DNA of 64,000 nucleotides, taken from contig JADKJZ010000001.1 of NCBI GenBank assembly GCA_016720805.1, forward strand, positions 186,001-250,000, in the 5' to 3' direction. Each line of letters opens with the position of its first letter. Positions within the stretch are counted from its first letter, which is position 1. Positions 35,943 to 44,913 of this stretch are shown in pieces. A program made the translations under genes and the position numbers. This DNA comes from Gemmatimonadota bacterium (GTDB lineage: Bacteria; Gemmatimonadota; Gemmatimonadetes; Gemmatimonadales; GWC2-71-9). Under the pieces are notes generated by a model. It was given only the letters and a program-made list of their open reading frames with translations, was not told where the DNA came from and ran no database searches.

Positions 35943-37020
35943 ATCCCCGGGGCGTGTTGCGCCCCCCGCGCAATCTCCGCCAGAGGCCGGCCACAATCCG
36001 TCCGGTGGCGGAGGGTCGCGCCCACACTGCCTCGCGGTAGGGGACGATCTTCTTCTTCGCCGACGGGAGGACTCGCTGCACATCCGCGGCATCGATCGGA
36101 TGGAAGGGCTTGAAGTCGAACGGATGCGACGCCGATTCCAGCCGCTGCGCCATGATCGCTGGCATCGAGGCCGAGAGCTCCGGTAGCAGCTCGAGGGTCG
36201 CCCGCAGGAGCTCGCCGTTGGTCAGCGTCTCACCGAACGAGTAGGGCAGGTACCGCTCCTCGACGAGTTGCCAAAACGAGGCGGTCGCTGCCGAGATATC
36301 AACCGCGTCGTACTCCATCGCGGTACAGATGAGCCCCCAGAGCACATGGCGCGCGCGGCCTTCCATGTTGCGCGTGGGCGACTCCGGCGCCTTCTCCCAG
36401 TGGCGCAGGTAGCCACCGTCCATGACGTAGCCGGTGGGGAAGCCGTGGCGCCACATTCGCAGGTTGAGCTCGGTCCACTCGCCCCAGAAGCGCCGGCGGT
36501 GGTTGAAGCCCCCCACGTCGCGGAAGAGGTTGGTGTAGCCGGCAGCGAGCATGCCCTGGACGTTCATGTAGCGCAGTTCGGGCGCGATCACGTGCGGCGT
36601 CTGGTCGCGGGGCTTGAAGAGGGTGTCACTATCCTCGACGTAGGACCGGGCGCCGATGATGCCGACCGGCACGGTGCGCATCGCCTGCTCGAGCGCCGGA
36701 AAGAGGTCGCCGTGCACGGTGACGTCGTCGTCGACGAAGCAGAGCAGTGGCGTCTTGCAGATGTTCAGCTGGAAGTTGCGCCCGCCGCTGATCGTCGGGT
36801 CGCCATTGTTGAAGTAGACCTCGCACTCATGCCGGCGTGACCACGCGCGGACTCGGCGCTCGATGGCGTCCTGCCCATCGCGAATCGGCTTGTTATACAC
36901 CACCGTGATGCGTGCGCCGCCCGGCACCGAGACCGCGTCGAGGGACTCGATCAGCTGCCGGAGGTATTCCTCACGCCCTGGAATCGTGAGGGCGGTGATG
37001 GTCCAGCGAGGATGGAGCAT
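35941..37020 (-). CDS. Family-2-like glycosyltransferase
   Basis: A 359-residue soluble protein with a GT-A fold: ITALTIPGREEYLRQLIESLDA at the start, SGGRNFQLNICKTPLLCFVDDDVTVHGD with the metal-binding DDD, and GEWTELNLRMWRHGFPTGYV in the acceptor half. The start ATG at 37020 has GGAGGG 5 nt upstream although it overlaps the HAD gene by 50 bases. The acceptor is unknown. Pairing with the HAD phosphatase upstream might mean a phosphorylated sugar product is dephosphorylated next. Confidence 0.75.
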   Translation of the reverse strand: MLHPRWTITALTIPGREEYLRQLIESLDAVSVPGGARITVVYNKPIRDGQDAIERRVRAWSRRHECEVYFNNGDPTISGGRNFQLNICKTPLLCFVDDDVTVHGDLFPALEQAMRTVPVGIIGARSYVEDSDTLFKPRDQTPHVIAPELRYMNVQGMLAAGYTNLFRDVGGFNHRRRFWGEWTELNLRMWRHGFPTGYVMDGGYLRHWEKAPESPTRNMEGRARHVLWGLICTAMEYDAVDISAATASFWQLVEERYLPYSFGETLTNGELLRATLELLPELSASMPAIMAQRLESASHPFDFKPFHPIDAADVQRVLPSAKKKIVPYREAVWARPSATGRIVAGLWRRLRGGRNTPRG

Positions 37021-37732
37021 GTCGGCCCTCCGGCTCCGCGGGGAGCATCGGGGTGGTCGGCAGCAGGGACACCATCTCGGGCCAGCCCAGCGGGCCGAGG
37101 CGGGTCAGGAGGACGACGCCGGGAATCGTCGCCAACAGCGGGTGGTGGGTGCCGTCCGCCTCGCGGATCGCAAAGCGCTGATTCGCCGCCAAGAGCAGCG
37201 AACGATCGTTGGCGCCGTTGCCGATGGCCGCCCACGGCGGGTCGTGCATCTCGCGCAGGAGCGCGATGGCGGCACGGCCCTTGTTCCACCTTGCATCGGT
37301 AATCGTTGCCCACCGCCCTCCCATCGTAACCCGAATTCCCGCTTCCGGAACCCCGAGTTCAAACTGTGACGCCGCAGCGGCTGGAATGAGAATGCTCGCC
37401 AGGCGCTTTGGGGTCGGTTGCATCATGGCCCGAGCCGCGGTGCCCAACGCGGCACGGTCGAGTCGTTCCAGCAGTTCCGCGGTCGTCATTCCCAGTCGCG
37501 TGACCCGCCCCGCGCCATCGACGATGACCTGCCCATCCTCCGCGATGCAGGGTACGGCGGGCCAGCCGAGCGCCGCCGCGACCTCGCGGATTTCCTCGAC
37601 CGTACGACTCGAGGCCAGCACGACGCGATGCGTCGCCCTGACCTCGACCAGAAAGTCCGCCGGGAGCGGGCATCGCTCCGTCTCGTCCAGCAGCGTGCCG
37701 TCGATATCGGAGACGATCCAGCGCGCGGACAC
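36971..37732 (-). CDS. HAD-superfamily phosphatase (mannosyl-3-phosphoglycerate phosphatase-like)
   Basis: A 253-residue HAD-IIB phosphatase. Motif I is VSDIDGTLLDE, motif II is VLASSRT, and motif IV is AIGNGANDRSLL. The layout is closest to the MpgP group that dephosphorylates mannosyl- or glucosyl-phosphoglycerate compatible solutes. GTG 37732 is taken as start because it sits just after the aconitase stop. The partner glycosyltransferase overlaps its 3' end. The specificity is a guess. Confidence 0.72.
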   Translation of the reverse strand: MSARWIVSDIDGTLLDETERCPLPADFLVEVRATHRVVLASSRTVEEIREVAAALGWPAVPCIAEDGQVIVDGAGRVTRLGMTTAELLERLDRAALGTAARAMMQPTPKRLASILIPAAAASQFELGVPEAGIRVTMGGRWATITDARWNKGRAAIALLREMHDPPWAAIGNGANDRSLLLAANQRFAIREADGTHHPLLATIPGVVLLTRLGPLGWPEMVSLLPTTPMLPAEPEGRHAPSSLDHHRPHDSRA

Positions 37733-37733
37733 G

Positions 37734-40502
37734 CTAACCCTTCGCGAACATCCGCAACACGCGCGGCAGGATGCCGCCATGCTGCAGATACTCCAGCTCC
37801 ACCGGCGAGTTCAACCGGACCACCGCCTGGAAGGTGGTGACCGTGCCGGTCGCGACCTCGGTCGCGGTCACGGTGACGCGCCCACCGGGCGTCAGCGCGC
37901 CGACCCCGGTGATGCTGATCACCTCGGTGCCGGTGAGGCCGAGCGACGTCGCACTCTGCCCCGGCTCGAAGCCGAGGGGCAGCACGCCCATGCCGACGAG
38001 GTTCGAGCGGTGGATCCGCTCGTAGCTCTCGGCGATGACCGCCTTCACGCCGAGCAGCGTGGTACCCTTCGCGGCCCAGTCGCGCGACGAGCCGGTGCCG
38101 TATTCCTTGCCGACCAGCAGCACGAGCGGCGTGCCGACCTTGGCATACTCCATCGCCGCGTCGTAGATGCTCATCACTTCATCGGTCGGCAGAAAGCGCG
38201 TCCAGTTGCCTTCCTTCTCGGGCACGAGCCGATTCTTGATCCGCACGTTGCCGAAGGTGCCGCGCATCATGACATCGTGGCTGCCGCGCCGTGCGCCGAA
38301 GGTGTTCCAGTCGGGCTGCTCGATGCCATGCTCGCGCAGGTACTTCGCGGCGGGCCCGTTCTTCGGGATGGCACCGGCGGGCGAGATGTGGTCGGTGGTG
38401 ACCGAGTCGCCGAGCACCGCGAGGACGCGCGCGCCGGTGATGTCGGTGAGCTCGTGCGCCTCGGGGGCGAGCCCCTGGAAGAACGGCGGCTCCTGCACGT
38501 AGGTGGAGCCCGGGGCCCAGGCGAAGCGCGAGCCGCCCGGGACGTCGAGCGCCTGCCACTGCGCGTCGCCGGCGAAGACCGCGCCGTACTGCTGGCGGAA
38601 GAGATCCGGGCCGAGGGCGGTGGCAAGCGTCTCGCTGATCTCCTGTGGGGTCGGCCAGATGTCGCGCAGGAAGACCGGCGTTCCGTCGTCGGCGATGCCG
38701 AGCGGTTCCCGGTCGAGATCGGCGTTGACGCGGCCGAGCAGCGCGAACGCCACCACCAGCATCGGCGACATCAGATAATTGGCGCGCACCAGCGGATGCA
38801 CGCGTGCCTCGAAATTGCGGTTGCCGGAGAGTACCGAGGCGGCGACCAGCGAGTGTTCCTCGATTGCCTTGCTGATCGGCTCCGGCAGCGGGCCACTGTT
38901 GCCGATGCAGGTGGTGCAGCCGTAACCGACGGTCTGGAAGCCGAGTTGGTCGAGGTAGGTCGACAGGCCGGCGCGGTCGAGGTAGTCGGTCACCACGCGC
39001 GAGCCGGGTGCCATCGACGACTTGACCCACGGGCGACGCTGCAAGCCCTTCGCCACGGCCTTCTTGGCGAGCAGCCCCGCGCCGACCATGACCGACGGAT
39101 TGGAGGTGTTGGTACACGAGGTGATCGCGGCGATCACCACGGCGCCATCGTGCAGGTCGAACTGCGCGCCGTCGAGTTCGCAGTCGTAGCTGGTCGACTC
39201 GGCGGTCACCGTCGCTGTCGCGCCGCCCTCGTTGCTCCATTCCTGCAGCGCCGCCTCGGCCTGCGCCCGCCGCGCGGCCGGCACCGTCGGCATCATCAGG
39301 CCAGGGAGCGACGTCGCGAAGTTCCGGCGGAGGTCGGTCAGCGCGACCAGGTCCTGTGGCCGCTTCGGTCCCGCGACACTCGGCACGACGCTGCCCAGGT
39401 CGAGCTCGAGCACGTCGGAGAAGTCCGGGTCGCCGGCGTCGGCGGTGTGCCACATCCCCTGCGCACGACAGTAGGCCTCGACGAGCGCCACCGTCTCCGG
39501 GTCGCGACCGGTGCGCTCGAGGTAGCGGACGGTTTCGGCGTCGATCGGGAAGAAGCCCATCGTCGCACCGTACTCCGGCGCCATGTTGGCCAGCGTCGCG
39601 CGATCGGCGAGCGGCAAGGCCGAGAGGCCCGGTCCGAAGAATTCGACGAACTTGTCGACCACGCCGCGTGCGCGGAGGCGCTGCGTCGCGGTGAGGACCA
39701 GGTCGGTGGCGGTGCAGCCCGGCGGCAACGTGCCGGTGAGCTTCATGCCGATCACTTCCGGCATCACCATGAAGTACGGCTGGCCGAGCATCACCGCTTC
39801 CGCCTCGATGCCACCGACGCCCCAGCCCATGACGCCCAGGCCGTTGATCATCGTGGTGTGCGAGTCGGTGCCGACGAGCGTGTCGGGGTAGGCGGTCAGC
39901 TCGCCGTACTGGTCGCGGAGCTGGATGCAGGGCGAGAGGTACTCGAGGTTCACCTGGTGCACGATGCCGGTGCCCGGCGGGACGACGCGGAAGTTCTCGA
40001 AGGCGCGCTGCGCAAACTTCAGCAGCTGATACCGCTCGGTGTTCCGCTCGAATTCGAGCGCCACGTTCAGCTTGAACGCCTCGGCGCTGCCGTAGTAGTC
40101 CACCTGCACCGAGTGGTCGATCACGAGGTCGCAGGGGACGACGGGGTTGATCCGTGCCGGGTCACCACCCATCCGGGCCATGGCATCGCGCATCGCGGCG
40201 AGATCGACCACACACGGCACGCCGGTGAAGTCCTGCAGCACCACGCGGGCGGGCATGAAGGGGATCTCGCCCTTGCCGGCGGCGGCGGGCGTCCAGCCGC
40301 CGAGGGCGCGCACATGGTCCTCCGTCACGAAGCCGCGGCCCACGTGTCGCAAGGCGTTCTCGAGCAGCACACGGATCGAGAAGGGGAGGCGATCCAGGTT
40401 GATCCCGGCCTGCTTGGCGAAGGCGGGGAGGGAGTGGACCACGGCCGTCTTCCCGCCGACGGTCAGGGTCGTGCGGCTCTGGAACGGATCAGGATGGCTC
40501 AT
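37734..40502 (-). CDS. acnA: Aconitate hydratase A
   Basis: A 922-residue TCA-cycle enzyme that converts citrate to isocitrate with a [4Fe-4S] cluster. One cluster cysteine is in GYGCTTCIGNSGPL and others are in ITSCTNTSNPSVM. GTDSHTTMINGLGVMGWGVGG is the substrate loop. GKEYGTGSSRDWAAKG near the end is the swivel domain. The start at 40502 (MSHPDPFQSRTTL) follows family practice, and upstream in-frame codons fall in the divergent DUF971 gene. Length is normal for AcnA/IRP type. Confidence 0.95.
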   Translation of the reverse strand: MSHPDPFQSRTTLTVGGKTAVVHSLPAFAKQAGINLDRLPFSIRVLLENALRHVGRGFVTEDHVRALGGWTPAAAGKGEIPFMPARVVLQDFTGVPCVVDLAAMRDAMARMGGDPARINPVVPCDLVIDHSVQVDYYGSAEAFKLNVALEFERNTERYQLLKFAQRAFENFRVVPPGTGIVHQVNLEYLSPCIQLRDQYGELTAYPDTLVGTDSHTTMINGLGVMGWGVGGIEAEAVMLGQPYFMVMPEVIGMKLTGTLPPGCTATDLVLTATQRLRARGVVDKFVEFFGPGLSALPLADRATLANMAPEYGATMGFFPIDAETVRYLERTGRDPETVALVEAYCRAQGMWHTADAGDPDFSDVLELDLGSVVPSVAGPKRPQDLVALTDLRRNFATSLPGLMMPTVPAARRAQAEAALQEWSNEGGATATVTAESTSYDCELDGAQFDLHDGAVVIAAITSCTNTSNPSVMVGAGLLAKKAVAKGLQRRPWVKSSMAPGSRVVTDYLDRAGLSTYLDQLGFQTVGYGCTTCIGNSGPLPEPISKAIEEHSLVAASVLSGNRNFEARVHPLVRANYLMSPMLVVAFALLGRVNADLDREPLGIADDGTPVFLRDIWPTPQEISETLATALGPDLFRQQYGAVFAGDAQWQALDVPGGSRFAWAPGSTYVQEPPFFQGLAPEAHELTDITGARVLAVLGDSVTTDHISPAGAIPKNGPAAKYLREHGIEQPDWNTFGARRGSHDVMMRGTFGNVRIKNRLVPEKEGNWTRFLPTDEVMSIYDAAMEYAKVGTPLVLLVGKEYGTGSSRDWAAKGTTLLGVKAVIAESYERIHRSNLVGMGVLPLGFEPGQSATSLGLTGTEVISITGVGALTPGGRVTVTATEVATGTVTTFQAVVRLNSPVELEYLQHGGILPRVLRMFAKG

Positions 40503-40520
40503 ATTCGTCGGCTTCCCGGG

Positions 40521-40526
40521 TAGAAT
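40521..40526 (+). promoter_or_regulatory. -10 box for a leaderless DUF971 transcript
   Basis: TAGAAT ends exactly 6 nt before the ATG at 40533, so transcription would begin at or next to the start codon. No ribosome site fits in between. No clear -35 hexamer. Confidence 0.5.
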
Positions 40527-40532
40527 TCCCAT

Positions 40533-40886
40533 ATGAGCCCTGAAAATAACCGAATCACCCGCGGGGGCGCCGTGCTCCCTCGTGCCATCCGCCGTCGGGG
40601 CCCGATTCTCGAGGTCCAGTGGGACGATCAGGGCCACCTGGGCGCCTTCGAGACACGGGCGGTTCGGCTGGCCTGTCCCTGTGCCGGCTGCGTCGAGGAG
40701 ATGACCGGGCGCCCCCTGCTGGACCCCGCCACCGTGCCGCTCGACGTCACGGCGGAGGCCCTCGAGCCGGTGGGTGGCTACGGCCTGCGAATCCGCTGGA
40801 GTGACGGCCACAGCACAGGGATCTACACCTACGGCTTCCTGCTGGCCCGTTGCCCCTGTCCGGCCTGCAGGGCGAGTCGCGGCTGA
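40533..40886 (+). CDS. DUF971 protein
   Basis: A 117-residue protein. The core RLACPCAGCVEEMTGRPLLDP and GGYGLRIRWSDGHSTGIYTYGFL is the DUF971 (GBBH-like N-terminal) domain. Two cysteine clusters, CPCAGC and CPCPAC, could hold zinc or an Fe-S cluster. Related domains occur fused to or beside Mrp/ApbC Fe-S carriers. It is divergent from the Fe-S enzyme aconitase with only 30 nt between them, which fits an Fe-S role but does not prove it. It is probably leaderless. Confidence 0.82.
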   Translation: MSPENNRITRGGAVLPRAIRRRGPILEVQWDDQGHLGAFETRAVRLACPCAGCVEEMTGRPLLDPATVPLDVTAEALEPVGGYGLRIRWSDGHSTGIYTYGFLLARCPCPACRASRG

Positions 40887-40892
40887 CCCCCC

Positions 40893-40921
40893 TTGGCCGT
40901 AAGGTGCTCAACCGCTAGAGT
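40893..40921 (+). promoter_or_regulatory. Putative sigma70 promoter for the PIG-L/MFS operon
   Basis: TTGGCC (40893-40898), a 17-nt spacer and TAGAGT (40916-40921) start 7 nt after the DUF971 stop. The transcript would begin near 40928, 36 nt before the membrane protein ATG. Confidence 0.5.
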
Positions 40922-40963
40922 TTGGCACCTCTTCCGCGCTCCGTCCCTCCCTCCGGGCCCTCG

Positions 40964-41257
40964 ATGATCGGCAAGCGCTACTGGATCTGGATCTGGTATG
41001 CCATCCTGGCGATCGGCGTCGTCGGGCTGCTCGCCGCCGTCGATTGGGGCCGGCAGATCAAGTGGCGCAACCTCGACGAAATCCTCCGCGGCATCGGCAC
41101 CATCACCGTCTCGATCGGCATGCTCTTCCTGCTGAACGGGACCGGCCGCGGTGCCGGCCAGACGCTGCTCCTCGCCTCGCTGATCGCCTTCATCCTTGCC
41201 TTTGCCGTGGGTCGCGAGCCCGCGCAGTCCCCGTCGCGGAAAGACGACGCATCATGA
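40964..41257 (+). CDS. Small membrane protein
   Basis: A 97-residue protein starting MIGKRYWIWIWYAILAIGVV with three predicted helices (about 6-26, 45-62, 66-84) and a charged tail. No family recognised. Its stop overlaps the deacetylase start as ATGA, so it is the first gene of that operon. Confidence 0.6.
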   Translation: MIGKRYWIWIWYAILAIGVVGLLAAVDWGRQIKWRNLDEILRGIGTITVSIGMLFLLNGTGRGAGQTLLLASLIAFILAFAVGREPAQSPSRKDDAS

Positions 41258-43665
41258 GCGGCCGACGCTTCCCCGCAATCGCCCTGCTGTTCGGCATGGT
41301 GCTCTCCACGGTCGCCTCGGCGGCGGGCCAGGATGCCGGTGCCGGAACCGGGGGCGCAATCCAGCGGGCGCAGGAGGCGCGGCTCGCCGGCACCTGGCGT
41401 CGGGTCCTGATGATCGGGGCGCACCCCGACGATGAGGACACCGAACTCCTCACCATTCTCACCCGCGATCGAGGGATCGAAACCGCCTACCTCTCGCTGA
41501 CGCGGGGCGAAGGCGGCCAGAACCTGATCGGGAGCGAACTCGGGCGCGCCCTCGGCGTGCTGCGGACCGAGGAACTGCTCGCGGCCCGCACGCTCGATGG
41601 CGGTCGCCAGTTCTTCACGCGCGCCTACGACTTCGGCTTCTCGAAGAGTGCCGAGGAGACGTTCCGTTTCTGGCCTCACGATTCGCTGATCAAGGATGCG
41701 GTGCGGATCATTCGTCGCTTCAAGCCGCAGGTCGTGATCGGGGTCTGGTCGGGAACACCGCGCGATGGACATGGTCATCACCAGGTGGCCGGCATCGTGG
41801 CGCGCGAAGCCTTCGATGCCGCGGGCGATCCGGCACGCTATCCGGAACTGCAGCGCGAGGAAGGACTGGTGCCATGGGCGCCGGCGAAGTTCTATCGCAG
41901 CGGCCGGATGGATGCCACGGCACCGGCCGAGGTGCTGGATGGCGGAGTGATCGACGCGGCCGAAGGGCAGTCGATGCATCAGATCGCGGCGCGGAGCCGC
42001 TCGAAACACCGCTCGCAGGACATGGGTCAACTGGAAGATCTCGGACCGTCGCGCGTGCGGGTGATTCTCGAGGCCACCGCACCGGGGATCGTCGCGAAGG
42101 ACGACTCGCTCTTCGCCGGAATCCCGGCGACGGCCCCGCTTCCCGACGACCCGCATCGCGCGGTGGTCGCACTGGCCGACGCCGGGGTGATCCTCGACGC
42201 CACGACCGATGATGACGAAGTGGTCCGTGGCCAGGAACTGACGGTGACCGTCTCGGTGTGGAATGGCGGAAGCCGCCCGGTGCGTGCCGACATGAGCCCG
42301 CTGCGCCAGGACGGCTGGACCATGCGCAACGAGGGGTGCGTCGGGGCGCTTGGCGTCGTGGCACCCGGCGAGCTCAAGCGGTGCACGTATCACGTGACCG
42401 TCTGGGACAACGCGCCACCCAGCACGCCGTACTTCCTGCGCAACGGGCTCGAAGTCGCGATGTATCGCTGGGGCAAGGACGCCACCGTGCTGGGCGAGCC
42501 GTTCGAGCCGCCGCCGGTGCGTGCGCGTTTCACGATCACGACCGCGAGTGGCGAAACCGTCAGCACCGTGCGCGAGGTGCAGGCACGCTCGCTGGATCAG
42601 GGCCTCGGGGAAGTGCGCCGACCGATTCAGGTGGTGCCGCGGATCGCCGTCGATCTCTCGCCCGACAAGTTGCTGTGGCCGGTCGGGGTGCGGGCCCGCA
42701 CCTTCCGCGTCTCGCTCGAGCACCTCGCCAAGGATTCGTCACTGGCCGAGGTGACGTTGGTGGTGCCGCCGGGGTGGACCGCGCCGAAGCCGCAGCGCGT
42801 TGTGCTGCGTCGGGAAGGGGAGCGGGCGGCCGCCGACTTCGTGGTTGGCGTGCCGGCCCACGCACCACCCGGCGATTACGAAATCGGCGCGAATGTCGCG
42901 GTCGGCCCCGACACGCTCTCGCTCGGCGTGTACCGCATCCGCTATCCGCATGTGCCGCCGAGAAATATCGTCACCCGCGCGATGAGCATCGTGGTCCTCG
43001 CCCCCGTCGCCCTGCCGCGTGCCCGGAAGATCGGCTACGTGCGTGGCGCGGCCGATCGCGTCCCCGAGGCACTGCTGAACACCGGCGTTCCGGTGCGCCT
43101 CCTGACGGGCGATGCCCTCGAGCGCGCGCCGCTCGACTCGTTCTCCGTCATCGTCATCGGCGCCCGGGCCTACGAAGTCGATGCCTCGCTGCAGCGCGCC
43201 CACGGACGGCTGATGACCTGGTTGGAACGCGGCGGCACACTGGTCGTGCAATACCAGCAGTATCCCTTCATCCGTGGCGGCTTTGCGCCGCTCCCCTTCA
43301 CGATCGCCTCGCCGCATGATCGGGTCACCGATGAGGACGCGCCCGTGAAGCTGCTGGCCCCGAGCTCGCCGCTCTTGCGGACGCCGAACCGCATCGGCCC
43401 GAAGGACTTCGACGGCTGGATCCAGGAGCGCGGGCTCTACTTTGCCCGCAACTGGGACCGGACGTGGACGCCGCTCCTCGAGATGCACGACAGCGGCGAT
43501 GTCGCGCGCGAGGGGAGTCTCCTCGTCGGGCGTCGCGGCCGCGGGACGGTGATCTACACCGGGATCGCCTTCTTCCGTGAACTGCCCGCGGCGGTTCCCG
43601 GGGCCTGGCGCCTCTTCATGAACCTGCTCGATGCCGGTGCACCGCGCCCGGGACGCCGACCGTGA
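41254..43665 (+). CDS. Secreted PIG-L (LmbE) family deacetylase with long C-terminal region
   Basis: An 803-residue protein with a signal peptide (LSTVASAAGQ). The PIG-L domain occupies about residues 45-260: zinc motif AHPDDE and the second metal part HGHHQ. These enzymes remove N-acetyl groups from GlcNAc derivatives. The remaining 540 residues are beta-rich (NEW3-like repeats, VVPPGWTAPKPQ) and end with a glutamine-amidotransferase-like segment (VIVIGARAYEVD, VIYTGIAFFREL). Long forms of this kind occur in secreted sugar-processing proteins. The substrate is unknown. The stop overlaps the MFS gene as GTGA. Confidence 0.8.
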   Translation: MSGRRFPAIALLFGMVLSTVASAAGQDAGAGTGGAIQRAQEARLAGTWRRVLMIGAHPDDEDTELLTILTRDRGIETAYLSLTRGEGGQNLIGSELGRALGVLRTEELLAARTLDGGRQFFTRAYDFGFSKSAEETFRFWPHDSLIKDAVRIIRRFKPQVVIGVWSGTPRDGHGHHQVAGIVAREAFDAAGDPARYPELQREEGLVPWAPAKFYRSGRMDATAPAEVLDGGVIDAAEGQSMHQIAARSRSKHRSQDMGQLEDLGPSRVRVILEATAPGIVAKDDSLFAGIPATAPLPDDPHRAVVALADAGVILDATTDDDEVVRGQELTVTVSVWNGGSRPVRADMSPLRQDGWTMRNEGCVGALGVVAPGELKRCTYHVTVWDNAPPSTPYFLRNGLEVAMYRWGKDATVLGEPFEPPPVRARFTITTASGETVSTVREVQARSLDQGLGEVRRPIQVVPRIAVDLSPDKLLWPVGVRARTFRVSLEHLAKDSSLAEVTLVVPPGWTAPKPQRVVLRREGERAAADFVVGVPAHAPPGDYEIGANVAVGPDTLSLGVYRIRYPHVPPRNIVTRAMSIVVLAPVALPRARKIGYVRGAADRVPEALLNTGVPVRLLTGDALERAPLDSFSVIVIGARAYEVDASLQRAHGRLMTWLERGGTLVVQYQQYPFIRGGFAPLPFTIASPHDRVTDEDAPVKLLAPSSPLLRTPNRIGPKDFDGWIQERGLYFARNWDRTWTPLLEMHDSGDVAREGSLLVGRRGRGTVIYTGIAFFRELPAAVPGAWRLFMNLLDAGAPRPGRRP

Positions 43666-44876
43666 GTCATGCCGCCGACGGCCACACCAAGCAGGAACAG
43701 CTTCGGCAGCTCTGGGTGTTGATTGCGGTCAATCTGGTGGACATGCTCGGCTTCGCGATGATCCTCCCGTTGCTCCCGTTTTACGCCCTCCACCTCAAGG
43801 CGACGCCGGAGATGGTCGGCTGGATGATCGCCTCGTTCTCGATCGCGCAACTGATTGCCTCGCCGGTGTGGGGGCGCGTCTCCGACAAGTACGGCCGCCG
43901 TCCGGCGCTGCTGATCGGCCTGTCCGCGTCGGCCGTCGCGTTCCTCGTCTTCGGCCTCGCCAATGCCCTCTGGCTGCTCTTCCTCTCGCGCATCGTGCAG
44001 GGCGCCGGCGGCGGGACCACGGGCGTGGCCCAGGCCTACGTCTCGGATACGGTGGCGCCGGCCGATCGGGCGCGCGCTCTCGGCTGGCTCTCGGCCGCGA
44101 CGGCGGCCGGCGTGATGATCGGACCGGCGATCGGTTCGTTCGCGTCCCACTTCGGCCGGGAGATGCCGGGGTTCATCGCCGCGGGGCTCTGCTTCCTCAA
44201 CGTGCTGGCCGCGTGGAAGTGGCTGCCGGAATCGCGCCGCCCCGAGGACCGGGCCGCGCCGAAGCCGCGCAAGCCCATCTGGCACGCGGCGTGGATGGTG
44301 ATTCGCCATCCCGCCGGCAAGGCGGCGCGGCTGATCTGGATTTACGGCACCGGCATGCTCGCCTTCTCGCTCCTCACCTCGGTGCTGGCGCTCTGGCTCG
44401 ATGCCCGCTTCGGCGTGACCGAAGAGAACATCGGCTACTTCTTCGTCTACAACGGCCTCCTCTCGCTGGTGCTCCGCTCGCTGCTGCTCGGGCCGGTCGT
44501 CGACCGCATCGGGGAGACGCGTGCCATGCGGCTCGGGGCGTTCATCCTGGCGATCGGCCTCATGCTCTACACGGTGGCGCCGTCGATCTGGGTCCTCGCG
44601 ATGATCATCCCGTTGGTCCCGATCGGGACGGCGCTGCTCTTTCCCGCGTCCACGTCGCTGTTGTCGCATGCGACGGAACCGGAGGAACTGGGGACCACGA
44701 TGGGGGTGGCGCAGACCTTCGCCGGCATCGCGCGGATCATCGCCCCGATCGCCGGGACCTCGGCCTTCCAGCGGATTGGCGTGAACGCTCCCTTCATCGT
44801 CGGGGGGGTCACGATGCTCGGCGTGGCCCTCCTTTCCTGGCGATTCGTCCGACCCCCGGTCCCGGCGGCGGCGTAG
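43662..44876 (+). CDS. Major facilitator superfamily transporter (TetA/DHA1-like)
   Basis: A 404-residue protein with 12 helices. Motif A is GRVSDKYGRRPALLIG between helices 2 and 3, and helix 1 has NLVDMLGFAMILPLLPFYA as in TetA-type drug/proton antiporters. It starts at GTG 43662, overlapping the deacetylase stop. The substrate could be a drug or a sugar-derived product. Confidence 0.82.
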   Translation: MSHAADGHTKQEQLRQLWVLIAVNLVDMLGFAMILPLLPFYALHLKATPEMVGWMIASFSIAQLIASPVWGRVSDKYGRRPALLIGLSASAVAFLVFGLANALWLLFLSRIVQGAGGGTTGVAQAYVSDTVAPADRARALGWLSAATAAGVMIGPAIGSFASHFGREMPGFIAAGLCFLNVLAAWKWLPESRRPEDRAAPKPRKPIWHAAWMVIRHPAGKAARLIWIYGTGMLAFSLLTSVLALWLDARFGVTEENIGYFFVYNGLLSLVLRSLLLGPVVDRIGETRAMRLGAFILAIGLMLYTVAPSIWVLAMIIPLVPIGTALLFPASTSLLSHATEPEELGTTMGVAQTFAGIARIIAPIAGTSAFQRIGVNAPFIVGGVTMLGVALLSWRFVRPPVPAAA

Positions 44877-44901
44877 GGCGGCCGGCCCGCGCCCCCGCGA
44901 T

Positions 44902-44907
44902 TATCAT
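44902..44907 (+). promoter_or_regulatory. -10 box for a leaderless M3 peptidase transcript
   Basis: TATCAT ends exactly 6 nt before the ATG at 44914, placing the transcription start at the A of the start codon. There is no ribosome site. Confidence 0.5.
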
Positions 44908-44913
44908 CCCTGA